Assembly: GCA_037176705.1 (NCBI GenBank)
Contig: JBAWUJ010000086.1
Location: 124,001 to 188,000 of the forward strand
Direction: 5' to 3'
DNA length: 64,000 nucleotides
From: Molossus alvarezi
Lineage: Eukaryota > Chordata > Mammalia > Chiroptera > Molossidae
Of the stretch, positions 33,569 through 46,200 are shown in pieces. The stretch's first letter is position 1, and each line of letters opens with the position of its first letter. Made by a program: the position numbers and the translations under genes. Under the pieces are notes generated by a model that worked only from the letters and a program-made list of their open reading frames with translations, did no database searches and had not been told where the DNA came from.

Positions 33569-34736
33569 CTCTCTCTGTCTCTCTCTCTTTCCCGCCCCGC
33601 CCCCGTCTCCCTCTCCTCCTCTCTCTCACCCCCCTAGTCTCATAGAGCTCTCCGGTCTTGCAGGACAGGGAATTTCGCGGAGTCGTGGAAGGGACTGCTC
33701 CCCTAGGCCCCTCCTGTGCCGAGGAAGGTCAGGCGGGCAAGCGGGTCCCCGGGCGGAATTGGGGATTTCCTCGGAGCGAGGAGAGGAGGCAGCTTTTCTG
33801 TGCGATCTCGGTTCCGGCGGAGGACACCTGCTGTGGGCAGAGAAGCCTGACCCCGGTGGCCTGGGGTTTTCGCCGGCGCCGGCGATACGTCAACCATCCA
33901 CAGGAGTGGAAACGGTCCTGGTGCACACTGCAACTGTTTTCAGAGAGGTAGGGACTGTCGTGTCTTAGGTCAAATAAGTACTTTTGAAACCTAAGTCCTT
34001 CAGATCAACGTGTTAATATTTATTGCCTGATCCGCCCGCGCCCGCCCAGCCCCCAGCACACCAGGCCACCCACAGCCGGCCTCGCCCCCCCCACCCAGAC
34101 ACACACACACGCACCCCCACGGACACGCACACCGCCCCGCCCCCACCCACACCGACACAGCAGCGCCCAGTCACGGCCCGCTAGAGATCCGGGCCACTGG
34201 TGGACCCGGTCGCTGTCCGTTGCAGCGGCCAAGTCCGGTGCCGGGCAACCTGTCTCTCCGGTCGCCCAGGCAACCGGCGGCCAGGGCCGCCGTTGATGGC
34301 GCGGTCACGCGTCACCCGCAAGTCGTCCTCGCTCGTTCGGTGCCTCGATCGCGTGACCGCGGTTCTGCGGGCAGACCCGGAAGCGGGCCGGAGAGAGGCA
34401 CACACGCACAGACCCTCCCTCCCTCCCTCCCTCCCAGACACACACGGGCCTCCACACCTCCCTCGCTGGCTCCCTCCCTCCCCCCCTTGGCCTCTGGCAA
34501 CATACAAGTACAGAATCAGTCAAGAAAACGTTTCAATATCGCGGCGCTCTCGTCCTGTTCATCGGCTCCGCGTCAGTCTGCGGCCTCGGCCCGGGCAGAG
34601 ACCCTGAGAGGGCCGAGGAGATCTCACCCTCCCTTTCGACCTCGAGGATGTTCAGTGGGCCGGCGAGGGAAGAGCGGCTGCCAGCCGCCGAGCCGGCCCG
34701 CTCGGTTTGTTTCTCACGGAAGGCTTCCGGGCCCGT
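32767..34736. promoter_or_regulatory. CpG island, U6/U7
   Basis: G10 form with the GTGTGTGT extension after the TC run. Confidence 0.8.
33522..33560 (+). repeat. TC run, U6: 39 nt, then GTGTGTGT
   Basis: Four GT units, an allele shared only with U8. Confidence 0.97.
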
Positions 34737-34746
34737 GACAAGGGAG

Positions 34747-34758
34747 ACCATCTGGTGG
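34747..34758 (-). promoter_or_regulatory. CTCF-like core motif, U7
   Basis: Identical copy of the motif at 381-392. Confidence 0.5.
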
Positions 34759-37202
34759 GAGACCTAAGAGTGTAGTGAGAAATCAGGAGGGATACCTCGA
34801 CTGGGAACATCTTCCCTGAGGAGCAAGGGGTTCGCCTCCCACACCGGGCCCCCGCCCAGCTCAGGATCCCAGTACCAGGAAGAGAAGTCCCCATCCCTTG
34901 TGGCTGTGCAAACCACGGGGAATCGAGTCGAGGTCGAGCCTGCCGGGGTCCCAGGCAGTTCCTTTGAAAGGGCCTGCCCACGCACGGAGCTCCGGGGACC
35001 CTCTTTCTGCGGGCTGCGGAGTGGGGGTGGGTGGCAGGGAGGGACAGCGGCAGCTTGAAAGGCACCAGAGACATCCCTGGGAAGAACTGAGTCCTTTGGC
35101 ATTGGGGTGAGAGCTGGAGGGGCAGCTTTGTCCCGGGCACACGTGCTGGTGGAGGCTGCTGTTCCATGGGTGAGCCCTTCCCTCGCGGGGCAGGCAGCCC
35201 GGTGGGCGGGCGCGCACCGTCCCTGGGACTCTGGTGACCTGGCACCCACTGTCTGGGCCACCCTGGTGATTGCCTGAGGCCCCGCCCCACGGCCCATTCA
35301 GGCCCACCCAAGCTGTGTCCATTGATTTTCTCCTAGGATTGGCCTGTCTTGGCTCCCGCTTGCTTCACGTGGTCCTAAATTCTCTGAAACCAGCAACACC
35401 TGGCCTCAGCGAGCCCCATCCCTCCTCTGGCTCACTGGCCCCAGGCCTGGCAGTGGTAGCAGCCAGCCTTGGGGCCCAGCTTGACATTGCCTAGGCACCT
35501 CCAAGACCAGCACAGAAGGCAGCCATGTGTAGATCGCTTTGTAGCTTATGTCTGGTGGCCCCGGGGAGAACACACAGGGGCAGTGGCCGACCTCGCCCCG
35601 GAGCCAGCCTGGAAGAGTTGGCCTTTCCTTTGCTCCTTTTCCCTTCAGAATATTACAGTGGCATCCTCAGTCCCTGGAGGTGGGCCTCTGAGCTTCTTTC
35701 TCAATAGGCTGTACGTGTGTATTCTTTCCCTTGCCTCTCTCTTTCCTCCCTCCCTCCCTCTCTGGCTAGAGCCCTTTGGGGCTCAGGGCGAGACTGAGGA
35801 AGTTGTACAGAGAGCTCCCACATGCCCACTGCCCTGTAGTCCCTGCTCTTTCTTCCCCAAGTCACACACGGGCAGGCACGCAGGCACCCAATGCGTGAAT
35901 TTTCTGAGGCCCAGAGGCCTGGTGCAGAACTTAGGATGAAACCCCTACCCTTCTGTTTTCCACAAAGACAGGCATGGGCCTAAGCAAGGTGGCCTGGCCT
36001 GGGCCTGGGGGTGGGGTGGGGGTGGGGTTAGGGGATGGGAAGGGAAGGCCAGGGCCACTTATTCCAAGGGAAAGCAATGGCTTCATTCCAATGCAGAGAG
36101 CCTAGGACTTTGCCTCAGGCTTCTACAACTCCCCCACACTTAGGCCACTGATTCCAAGCTGCAGGAAGGGAGCGCGGGCGGGCAGTCTGGGGCTGAAAGA
36201 GTTCGCCTCCATGTGCCAAAGCCGAAAACTGCCCTCCACCCTCTGAGACAGGGCAGGGTGTGGGTGGGGGTTAGGTGGCGGTCGGGTGGTGGCGGTGGTG
36301 TTGAGCGGTGGCGGTTTAGGGGTGCAAGTCCAGGGCATCCAAGGAGAAGTTAAACAGTCCATCTCGGCGTCTTCGATTCCCCAGGCCAAACGCTGGTGTG
36401 GAGTGATGAGGGTGCGGGGAGGCCTGGTAGGGGATGAATGGACTCAGTAAGCCAGTGTCTCGGGAACAACGAGCACACGCGTACTGAAACACTGTGCTCC
36501 AGCTGACGATTTTGGTAACTCTCCTTTAGGTTCCCCTCACATGGATGGATGGGTAGATGGTTGGGTGGGTGGGTGGATGGATGGATGGATGGTGAGCACT
36601 GAACTGGACAGACAGGACACACCGATCCTCCCTCCACCCACCGATTTCCAAGGGTAGGTCCGGGCCTAGGACATGGGCAACACCCCCATCAAGTGAATTT
36701 AGTTAACACCTTTGTAGTTTGGACCGTCCTTTGAGTTTAGTTTAGGTCTCTGGGTCTGTGGGGCCACTACACAGGCCTCCGCTGAGCTCGCCTGTGTTCC
36801 TATGTGTATGTGGCCCCTGTTACGCACACACGCACACACACGGTCCTCTCCTCGGGAGAGCCCTGACTCCTAAGTCGTGATCCCGGGGTTGTTTGAAACA
36901 TCACCCCAAAGGAGTGGACCCCAGGAGGAGGATGTGAACATATGTAGTAGAGGCCCGTGAACTGTGTGTTCTGAAAAGGGTTCAGACCTTAGGTCGTAGG
37001 TGATGTTTATATTTACCACCCTGCAATGAGAACCTAGAAACAGGTCAGGACATCAAAAATCCCTCTCTTTGAAAGTCAGGGAGTTCCTGCATGTGTCAGA
37101 GAGGGTCCCCTATTTGTCTCCTGGCCTTCCATAGAATTCACCCCAGGACCTGATGTGTAATCTTTGAGTCTGATGAGTTTTTTGAGTCATTCTTTGTTGT
37201 TG

Positions 37203-37254
37203 CTGGTGCTGGTACTGGTGCTGGTGCTGGTGCTGGTGCGGGTCCTGGTGTTGG

Positions 37255-37283
<29 letters not shown>
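37203..37283 (+). repeat. CTGGTG/CTG tract, U7: second hexamer CTGGTA
   Basis: U1 length, but with A at 37214 in the second hexamer. The same variant occurs only in U10. Confidence 0.95.
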
Positions 37284-37286
<3 letters not shown>

Positions 37287-38495
37287 GTTCTTCAGTTAAT
37301 CCTCACCCGAGGGTATTTCCTTGATTTGCAGTTGGACACCGAAATGCCAGGATAATTCTGGGAGAAGAGGAATGGAGAAACCGAGGCAGGAAAGTTAAAC
37401 AAAGCCAAAGAGCTTTGCGGGACGTGTGTAGCAGGGCCTGATCTTGAGAACCAGGCCAACAGACTCTACTTGTCACAGAAGTGTGCAGCAGAGGAGGGGG
37501 CACGGAAGGGGAGAGGGGGAGAATTCAGACACCACTTAGTGGCAATCATCCTGAAGTTGTTGGGACAGCAGGGAGGGAGAGAGGGAGGGAGGAGGAAAGA
37601 AGAGTGTAGAGGAATGAACCAAGCAACCGAGCAACCAACCGACCAAAGAGGCAGGTCCTTCCCAGGAACTAGACCAAAGAAAAGGGGAGACTTTTGGAGT
37701 CCAACTGCACCAGGAATATCTAGGCGAGGAACTTCAAAACAAAAACTTCCAGACCGAAGGGGATGTGAGGCAGAAAAGGCTCTTTAGATGAGCCGAGAGC
37801 CTGCCTGTGCTCCCTAGGCCAGACGCGTAGGGTGGCTCGCTCCGTTTCCGTAATAAATGTGCATGAGTTCAGGTTGTGCTCCCTTCACTTGCATTCAGGT
37901 TGCAATAAATTCACGGGGCGAGCGGAACGCAGATGTTCTGTGCAGTGTCTCCTCCACCTCCTTCCCCATGAGAACACAAAGATCCAGGCTGGGGACAGCC
38001 CTCTGCCGGTGATTCAGGGGATCGTCCAGTCACACCTCTCTGGTGTCTGTGAGCGGTGCAGGTCCCATTTGCATCACAGGCGGCCTTTGAGAGGGAGTGG
38101 GAGGGGGCCAGGGGGTATGGTCAAGTGGGAGGGCAGGAGGGAGCGGGAAGAGGGAACTCTGCAACACCTGATGAGTTTATTGTCTTTGGCTTTCCCCACA
38201 CACTCACTGCTTCCAGAAGCAGTGTGGAGTCACACCAAGATTCCCCACAGGAGAACAGGAAGGAGGGGTTGACGGCAGGCAAGTTTCCTTAGTAGGCCTC
38301 CTCCTCGCCCAGCCGCACCACTTGCCCTTGGCAGAGATTCCAACGCCAGGCAAGGGGAGGAGTGGGGGCGAAAGCTTCACAGTGCCCAAAGGGTAGGGCC
38401 CCCGGCCCATGGGAAGCTGGTGGCAGGCGGGCCGAGCAGTGGAGGGGTGTCCCATGGAACACATCTGCCGCTTTGCCATTGGACTGGAGCTTGGT

Positions 38496-39247
38496 GGGTT
38501 GTCGGGGCGGGGCGGCGGCCCAAACACACGGGTGGAGGGGGGCGCTCGCCTAGGGCGGGACTTTTGGGGGGGGGTTGCCCCGCCGGTTCGGTGCCCGCCG
38601 CCACAGGAGTGGTTCGCCGTGTCCTGCCAGGAATCCCTCCGTCACCCTCTTCAGTCCACCAAATCCCGTTTTTGTCTGGGAAAAGTGGACATGTGTAAAA
38701 AGGAGAAGCGAACGGACGACACAGTTCCGAGAGGCCGATTCACGTGGATATTGTTTCCACGCGACACAGGTGTCAAGAAGTAAGTGTAAGGGACGAGGCG
38801 CCCACCTGCATTTCTCAGGCCGTGAAAGTGGTTTTCATGGCAGGTACTGCCCTGTGTCATTTGCCCCGACCCTGCTCCTACACACCGCCTTCCATTTCCC
38901 CGGGGCGCGCAGGTGTGCTGTCAATTGCCAGCATTCAGGACGGCCGCGGCCCCGCCCCTTTCGCCCCGCCCCCGGCCTGACGGCCCATCCCCCTGTGCGC
39001 CGACCCGGCCAGCTGTCAACCTCCTCTGTGCTGAGCTTATCACAGCCGCCACCGGGCAGGCGCTGCGCGATTGCCCCACGTCACAGTGAGGCCAGCCGGA
39101 TCGCATCGCATCACATCGCATCGCATCGCATCCTGACTAACGGGGCCACGGAGACGCGTGGCCCAGAGCTCGGGAGCCCGGGCACGTGCTCGATTCACGG
39201 CAGCGGGAGGGTGCTTGGGACACTTGTCTTCTCTCCTCTCTTTTCTG

Positions 39248-39282
<35 letters not shown>

Positions 39283-40450
39283 CTCTCTCTGTCTCTCTCT
39301 CTTTCCCGCCCCGCCCCCGTCTCCCTCTCCTCCTCTCTCTCACCCCCCTAGTCTCATAGAGCTCTCCGGTCTTGCAGGACAGGGAATTTCGCGGAGTCGT
39401 GGAAGGGACTGCTCCCCTAGGCCCCTCCTGTGCCGAGGAAGGTCAGGCGGGCAAGCGGGTCCCCGGGCGGAATTGGGGATTTCCTCGGAGCGAGGAGAGG
39501 AGGCAGCTTTTCTGTGCGATCTCGGTTCCGGCGGAGGACACCTGCTGTGGGCAGAGAAGCCTGACCCCGGTGGCCTGGGGTTTTCGCCGGCGCCGGCGAT
39601 ACGTCAACCATCCACAGGAGTGGAAACGGTCCTGGTGCACACTGCAACTGTTTTCAGAGAGGTAGGGACTCTCGTGTCTTAGGTCAAATAAGTACTTTTG
39701 AAACCTAAGTCCTTCAGATCAACGTGTTAATATTTATTGCCTGATCCGCCCGCGCCCGCCCAGCCCCCAGCACACCAGGCCACCCACAGCCGGCCTCGCC
39801 CCCCCCACCCAGACACACACACACGCACCCCCACGGACACGCACACCGCCCCGCCCCCACCCACACCGACACAGCAGCGCCCAGTCACGGCCCGCTAGAG
39901 ATCCGGGCCACTGGTGGACCCGGTCGCTGTCCGTTGCAGCGGCCAAGTCCGGTGCCGGGCAACCTGTCTCTCCGGTCGCCCAGGCAACCGGCGGCCAGGG
40001 CCGCCGTTGATGGCGCGGTCACGCGTCACCCGCAAGTCGTCCTCGCTCGTTCGGTGCCTCGATCGCGTGACCGCGGTTCTGCGGGCAGACCCGGAAGCGG
40101 GCCGGAGAGAGGCACACACGCACAGACCCTCCCTCCCTCCCTCCCTCCCAGACACACACGGGCCTCCACACCTCCCTCGCTGGCTCCCTCCCTCCCCCCC
40201 TTGGCCTCTGGCAACATACAAGTACAGAATCAGTCAATAAAACGTTTCAATATCGCGGCGCTCTCGTCCTGTTCATCGGCTCCGCGTCAGTCTGCGGCCT
40301 CGGCCCGGGCAGAGACCCTGAGAGGGCCGAGGAGATCTCACCCTCCCTTTCGACCTCGAGGATGTTCAGTGGGCCGGCGAGGGAAGAGCGGCTGCCAGCC
40401 GCCGAGCCGGCCCGCTCGGTTTGTTTCTCACGGAAGGCTTCCGGGCCCGT
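38496..40450. promoter_or_regulatory. CpG island, U7/U8
   Basis: Shortest TC run in the array. Ends in U8, where T at 40238 creates AATAAA inside the island. Confidence 0.8.
39250..39278 (+). repeat. TC run, U7: 29 nt, then GTGT
   Basis: Shortest allele in the array. It alone accounts for U7 being the shortest unit. Confidence 0.97.
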
Positions 40451-40460
40451 GACAAGGGAG

Positions 40461-40472
40461 ACCATCTGGTGG
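40461..40472 (-). promoter_or_regulatory. CTCF-like core motif, U8
   Basis: Identical copy of the motif at 381-392. Confidence 0.5.
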
Positions 40473-42916
40473 GAGACCTAAGAGTGTAGTGAGAAATCAG
40501 GAGGGATACCTCGACTGGGAACATCTTCCCTGAGGAGCAAGGGGTTCGCCTCCCACACCGGGCCCCCGCCCAGCTCAGGATCCCAGTACCAGGAAGAGAA
40601 GTCCCCATCCCTTGTGGCTGTGCAAACCACGGGGAATCGAGTCGAGGTCGAGCCTGCCGGGGTCCCAGGCAGTTCCTTTGAAAGGGCCTGCCCACGCACG
40701 GAGCTCCGGGGACCCTCTTTCTGCGGGCTGCGGAGTGGGGGTGGGTGGCAGGGAGGGACAGCGGCAGCTTGAAAGGCACCAGAGACATCCCTGGGAAGAA
40801 CTGAGTCCTTTGGCATTGGGGTGAGAGCTGGAGGGGCAGCTTTGTCCCGGGCACACGTGCTGGTGGAGGCTGCTGTTCCATGGGTGAGCCCTTCCCTCGC
40901 GGGGCAGGCAGCCCGGTGGGCGGGCGCGCACCGTCCCTGGGACTCTGGTGACCTGGCACCCACTGTCTGGGCCACCCTGGTGATTGCCTGAGGCCCCGCC
41001 CCACGGCCCATTCAGGCCCACCCAAGCTGTGTCCATTGATTTTCTCCTAGGATTGGCCTGTCTTGGCTCCCGCTTGCTTCACGTGGTCCTAAATTCTCTG
41101 AAACCAGCAACACCTGGCCTCAGCGAGCCCCATCCCTCCTCTGGCTCACTGGCCCCAGGCCTGGCAGTGGTAGCAGCCAGCCTTGGGGCCCAGCTTGACA
41201 TTGCCTAGGCACCTCCAAGACCAGCACAGAAGGCAGCCATGTGTAGATCGCTTTGTAGCTTATGTCTGGTGGCCCCGGGGAGAACACACAGGGGCAGTGG
41301 CCGACCTCGCCCCGGAGCCAGCCTGGAAGAGTTGGCCTTTCCTTTGCTCCTTTTCCCTTCAGAATATTACAGTGGCATCCTCAGTCCCTGGAGGTGGGCC
41401 TCTGAGCTTCTTTCTCAATAGGCTGTACGTGTGTATTCTTTCCCTTGCCTCTCTCTTTCCTCCCTCCCTCCCTCTCTGGCTAGAGCCCTTTGGGGCTCAG
41501 GGCGAGACTGAGGAAGTTGTACAGAGAGCTCCCACATGCCCACTGCCCTGTAGTCCCTGCTCTTTCTTCCCCAAGTCACACACGGGCAGGCACGCAGGCA
41601 CCCAATGCGTGAATTTTCTGAGGCCCAGAGGCCTGGTGCAGAACTTAGGATGAAACCCCTACCCTTCTGTTTTCCACAAAGACAGGCATGGGCCTAAGCA
41701 AGGTGGCCTGGCCTGGGCCTGGGGGTGGGGTGGGGGTGGGGTTAGGGGATGGGAAGGGAAGGCCAGGGCCACTTATTCCAAGGGAAAGCAATGGCTTCAT
41801 TCCAATGCAGAGAGCCTAGGACTTTGCCTCAGGCTTCTACAACTCCCCCACACTTAGGCCACTGATTCCAAGCTGCAGGAAGGGAGCGCGGGCGGGCAGT
41901 CTGGGGCTGAAAGAGTTCGCCTCCATGTGCCAAAGCCGAAAACTGCCCTCCACCCTCTGAGACAGGGCAGGGTGTGGGTGGGGGTTAGGTGGCGGTCGGG
42001 TGGTGGCGGTGGTGTTGAGCGGTGGCGGTTTAGGGGTGCAAGTCCAGGGCATCCAAGGAGAAGTTAAACAGTCCATCTCGGCGTCTTCGATTCCCCAGGC
42101 CAAACGCTGGTGTGGAGTGATGAGGGTGCGGGGAGGCCTGGTAGGGGATGAATGGACTCAGTAAGCCAGTGTCTCGGGAACAACGAGCACACGCGTACTG
42201 AAACACTGTGCTCCAGCTGACGATTTTGGTAACTCTCCTTTAGGTTCCCCTCACATGGATGGATGGGTAGATGGTTGGGTGGGTGGGTGGATGGATGGAT
42301 GGATGGTGAGCACTGAACTGGACAGACAGGACACACCGATCCTCCCTCCACCCACCGATTTCCAAGGGTAGGTCCGGGCCTAGGACATGGGCAACACCCC
42401 CATCAAGTGAATTTAGTTAACACCTTTGTAGTTTGGACCGTCCTTTGAGTTTAGTGTAGGTCTCTGGGTCTGTGGGGCCACTACACAGGCCTCCGCTGAG
42501 CTCGCCTGTGTTCCTATGTGTATGTGGCCCCTGTTACGCACACACGCACACACACGGTCCTCTCCTCGGGAGAGCCCTGACTCCTAAGTCGTGATCCCGG
42601 GGTTGTTTGAAACATCACCCCAAAGGAGTGGACCCCAGGAGGAGGATGTGAACATATGTAGTAGAGGCCCGTGAACTGTGTGTTCTGAAAAGGGTTCAGA
42701 CCTTAGGTCGTAGGTGATGTTTATATTTACCACCCTGCAATGAGAACCTAGAAACAGGTCAGGACATCAAAAATCCCTCTCTTTGAAAGTCAGGGAGTTC
42801 CTGCATGTGTCAGAGAGGGTCCCCTATTTGTCTCCTGGCCTTCCATAGAATTCACCCCAGGACCTGATGTGTAATCTTTGAGTCTGATGAGTTTTTTGAG
42901 TCATTCTTTGTTGGTG

Positions 42917-42968
42917 CTGGTGCTGGTGCTGGTGCTGGTGCTGGTGCTGGTGCGGGTCCTGGTGTTGG

Positions 42969-42997
<29 letters not shown>
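42917..42997 (+). repeat. CTGGTG/CTG tract, U8: 6 hexamers, CTG9
   Basis: U1 length. The triplet just before the tract is GTG (G at 42914) where most copies have TTG; U9 shares this. Confidence 0.95.
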
Positions 42998-43000
<3 letters not shown>

Positions 43001-44209
43001 GTTCTTCAGTTAATCCTCACCCGAGGGTATTTCCTTGATTTGCAGTTGGACACCGAAATGCCAGGATAATTCTGGGAGAAGAGGAATGGAGAAACCGAGG
43101 CAGGAAAGTTAAACAAAGCCAAAGAGCTTTGCGGGACGTGTGTAGCAGGGCCTGATCTTGAGAACCAGGCCAACAGACTCTACTTGTCACAGAAGTGTGC
43201 AGCAGAGGAGGGGGCACGGAAGGGGAGAGGGGGAGAATTCAGACACCACTTAGTGGCAATCATCCTGAAGTTGTTGGGACAGCAGGGAGGGAGAGAGGGA
43301 GGGAGGAGGAAAGAAGAGTGTAGAGGAATGAACCAAGCAACCGAGCAACCAACCGACCAAAGAGGCAGGTCCTTCCCAGGAACTAGACCAAAGAAAAGGG
43401 GAGACTTTTGGAGTCCAACTGCACCAGGAATATCTAGGCGAGGAACTTCAAAACAAAAACTTCCAGACCGAAGGGGATGTGAGGCAGAAAAGGCTCTTTA
43501 GATGAGCCGAGAGCCTGCCTGTGCTCCCTAGGCCAGACGCGTAGGGTGGCTCGCTCCGTTTCCGTAATAAATGTGCATGAGTTCAGGTTGTGCTCCCTTC
43601 ACTTGCATTCAGGTTGCAATAAATTCACGGGGCGAGCGGAACGCAGATGTTCTGTGCAGTGTCTCCTCCACCTCCTTCCCCATGAGAACACAAAGATCCA
43701 GGCTGGGGACAGCCCTCTGCCGGTGATTCAGGGGATCGTCCAGTCACACCTCTCTGGTGTCTGTGAGCGGTGCAGGTCCCATTTGCATCACAGGCGGCCT
43801 TTGAGAGGGAGTGGGAGGGGGCCAGGGGGTATGGTCAAGTGGGAGGGCAGGAGGGAGCGGGAAGAGGGAACTCTGCAACACCTGATGAGTTTATTGTCTT
43901 TGGCTTTCCCCACACACTCACTGCTTCCAGAAGCAGTGTGGAGTCACACCAAGATTCCCCACAGGAGAACAGGAAGGAGGGGTTGACGGCAGGCAAGTTT
44001 CCTTAGTAGGCCTCCTCCTCGCCCAGCCGCACCACTTGCCCTTGGCAGAGATTCCAACGCCAGGCAAGGGGAGGAGTGGGGGCGAAAGCTTCACAGTGCC
44101 CAAAGGGTAGGGCCCCCGGCCCATGGGAAGCTGGTGGCAGGCGGGCCGAGCAGTGGAGGGGTGTCCCATGGAACACATCTGCCGCTTTGCCATTGGACTG
44201 GAGCTTGGT

Positions 44210-44961
44210 GGGTTGTCGGGGCGGGGCGGCGGCCCAAACACACGGGTGGAGGGGGGCGCTCGCCTAGGGCGGGACTTTTGGGGGGGGGTTGCCCCGCCGG
44301 TTCGGTGCCCGCCGCCACAGGAGTGGTTCGCCGTGTCCTGCCAGGAATCCCTCCGTCACCCTCTTCAGTCCACCAAATCCCGTTTTTGTCTGGGAAAAGT
44401 GGACATGTGTAAAAAGGAGAAGCGAACGGACGACACAGTTCCGAGAGGCCGATTCACGTGGATATTGTTTCCACGCGACACAGGTGTCAAGAAGTAAGTG
44501 TAAGGGACGAGGCGCCCACCTGCATTTCTCAGGCCGTGAAAGTGGTTTTCATGGCAGGTACTGCCCTGTGTCATTTGCCCCGACCCTGCTCCTACACACC
44601 GCCTTCCATTTCCCCGGGGCGCGCAGGTGTGCTGTCAATTGCCAGCATTCAGGACGGCCGCGGCCCCGCCCCTTTCGCCCCGCCCCCGGCCTGACGGCCC
44701 ATCCCCCTGTGCGCCGACCCGGCCAGCTGTCAACCTCCTCTGTGCTGAGCTTATCACAGCCGCCACCGGGCAGGCGCTGCGCGATTGCCCCACGTCACAG
44801 TGAGGCCAGCCGGATCGCATCGCATCACATCGCATCGCATCGCATCCTGACTAACGGGGCCACGGAGACGCGTGGCCCAGAGCTCGGGAGCCCGGGCACG
44901 TGCTCGATTCACGGCAGCGGGAGGGTGCTTGGGACACTTGTCTTCTCTCCTCTCTTTTCTG

Positions 44962-45010
<49 letters not shown>

Positions 45011-46178
45011 CTCTCTCTGTCTCTCTCTCTTTCCCGCCCCGCCCCCGTCTCCCTCTCCTCCTCTCTCTCACCCCCCTAGTCTCATAGAGCTCTCCGGTCT
45101 TGCAGGACAGGGAATTTCGCGGAGTCGTGGAAGGGACTGCTCCCCTAGGCCCCTCCTGTGCCGAGGAAGGTCAGGCGGGCAAGCGGGTCCCCGGGCGGAA
45201 TTGGGGATTTCCTCGGAGCGAGGAGAGGAGGCAGCTTTTCTGTGCGATCTCGGTTCCGGCGGAGGACACCTGCTGTGGGCAGAGAAGCCTGACCCCGGTG
45301 GCCTGGGGTTTTCGCCGGCGCCGGCGATACGTCAACCATCCACAGGAGTGGAAACGGTCCTGGTGCACACTGCAACTGTTTTCAGAGAGGTAGGGACTGT
45401 CGTGTCTTAGGTCAAATAAGTACTTTTGAAACCTAAGTCCTTCAGATCAACGTGTTAATATTTATTGCCTGATCCGCCCGCGCCCGCCCAGCCCCCAGCA
45501 CACCAGGCCACCCACAGCCGGCCTCGCCCCCCCCACCCAGACACACACACACGCACCCCCACGGACACGCACACCGCCCCGCCCCCACCCACACCGACAC
45601 AGCAGCGCCCAGTCACGGCCCGCTAGAGATCCGGGCCACTGGTGGACCCGGTCGCTGTCCGTTGCAGCGGCCAAGTCCGGTGCCGGGCAACCTGTCTCTC
45701 CGGTCGCCCAGGCAACCGGCGGCCAGGGCCGCCGTTGATGGCGCGGTCACGCGTCACCCGCAAGTCGTCCTCGCTCGTTCGGTGCCTCGATCGCGTGACC
45801 GCGGTTCTGCGGGCAGACCCGGAAGCGGGCCGGAGAGAGGCACACACGCACAGACCCTCCCTCCCTCCCTCCCTCCCAGACACACACGGGCCTCCACACC
45901 TCCCTCGCTGGCTCCCTCCCTCCCCCCCTTGGCCTCTGGCAACATACAAGTACAGAATCAGTCAAGAAAACGTTTCAATATCGCGGCGCTCTCGTCCTGT
46001 TCATCGGCTCCGCGTCAGTCTGCGGCCTCGGCCCGGGCAGAGACCCTGAGAGGGCCGAGGAGATCTCACCCTCCCTTTCGACCTCGAGGATGTTCAGTGG
46101 GCCGGCGAGGGAAGAGCGGCTGCCAGCCGCCGAGCCGGCCCGCTCGGTTTGTTTCTCACGGAAGGCTTCCGGGCCCGT
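44210..46178. promoter_or_regulatory. CpG island, U8/U9
   Basis: G9 form with a 39-nt TC run and GTGTGTGT. Confidence 0.8.
44964..45002 (+). repeat. TC run, U8: 39 nt, then GTGTGTGT
   Basis: Same allele as U6. Confidence 0.97.
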
Positions 46179-46188
46179 GACAAGGGAG

Positions 46189-46200
46189 ACCATCTGGTGG
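46189..46200 (-). promoter_or_regulatory. CTCF-like core motif, U9
   Basis: Identical copy of the motif at 381-392. Confidence 0.5.

Larger units (their letters stand above)
28635..34366. repeat. Macrosatellite unit U6 (5732 bp)
   Basis: Sixth copy and the first carrying G at unit position 3243 (31880). It has T at 31010, as in U1, U7 and U10. Length excess: CTG10, G10 at 32837-32846, a 39-nt TC run and GTGTGTGT. The last two are shared with U8. Confidence 0.98.
34367..40080. repeat. Macrosatellite unit U7 (5714 bp), shortest copy
   Basis: Seventh and shortest copy. It is short only because its TC run is 29 nt. T at 36742 and a hexamer variant CTGGTA (A at 37214) are shared with U10, the latter exclusively. 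C at 39671 is shared only with U3. Confidence 0.98.
40081..45808. repeat. Macrosatellite unit U8 (5728 bp)
   Basis: Eighth copy. T at 40238 converts AAGAAA to AATAAA, shared only with U11. G at 42914 just before the hexamer tract is shared only with U9. The TC run is 39 nt followed by GTGTGTGT, as in U6. Confidence 0.98.

Noticed and set aside
32691..33968. Open reading frame of 425 codons across the CpG island (also at 49853-51130 and 55582-56859)
   Set aside because: It exists at this length only in copies with G10 and a fitting TC/GT length. In other copies the same region breaks into frames of about 260 or 370 codons or ends elsewhere. It contains a Ser-Leu run from the TC microsatellite, overlaps other open frames on both strands, and resembles no protein I know. 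High GC alone explains long stop-free stretches.
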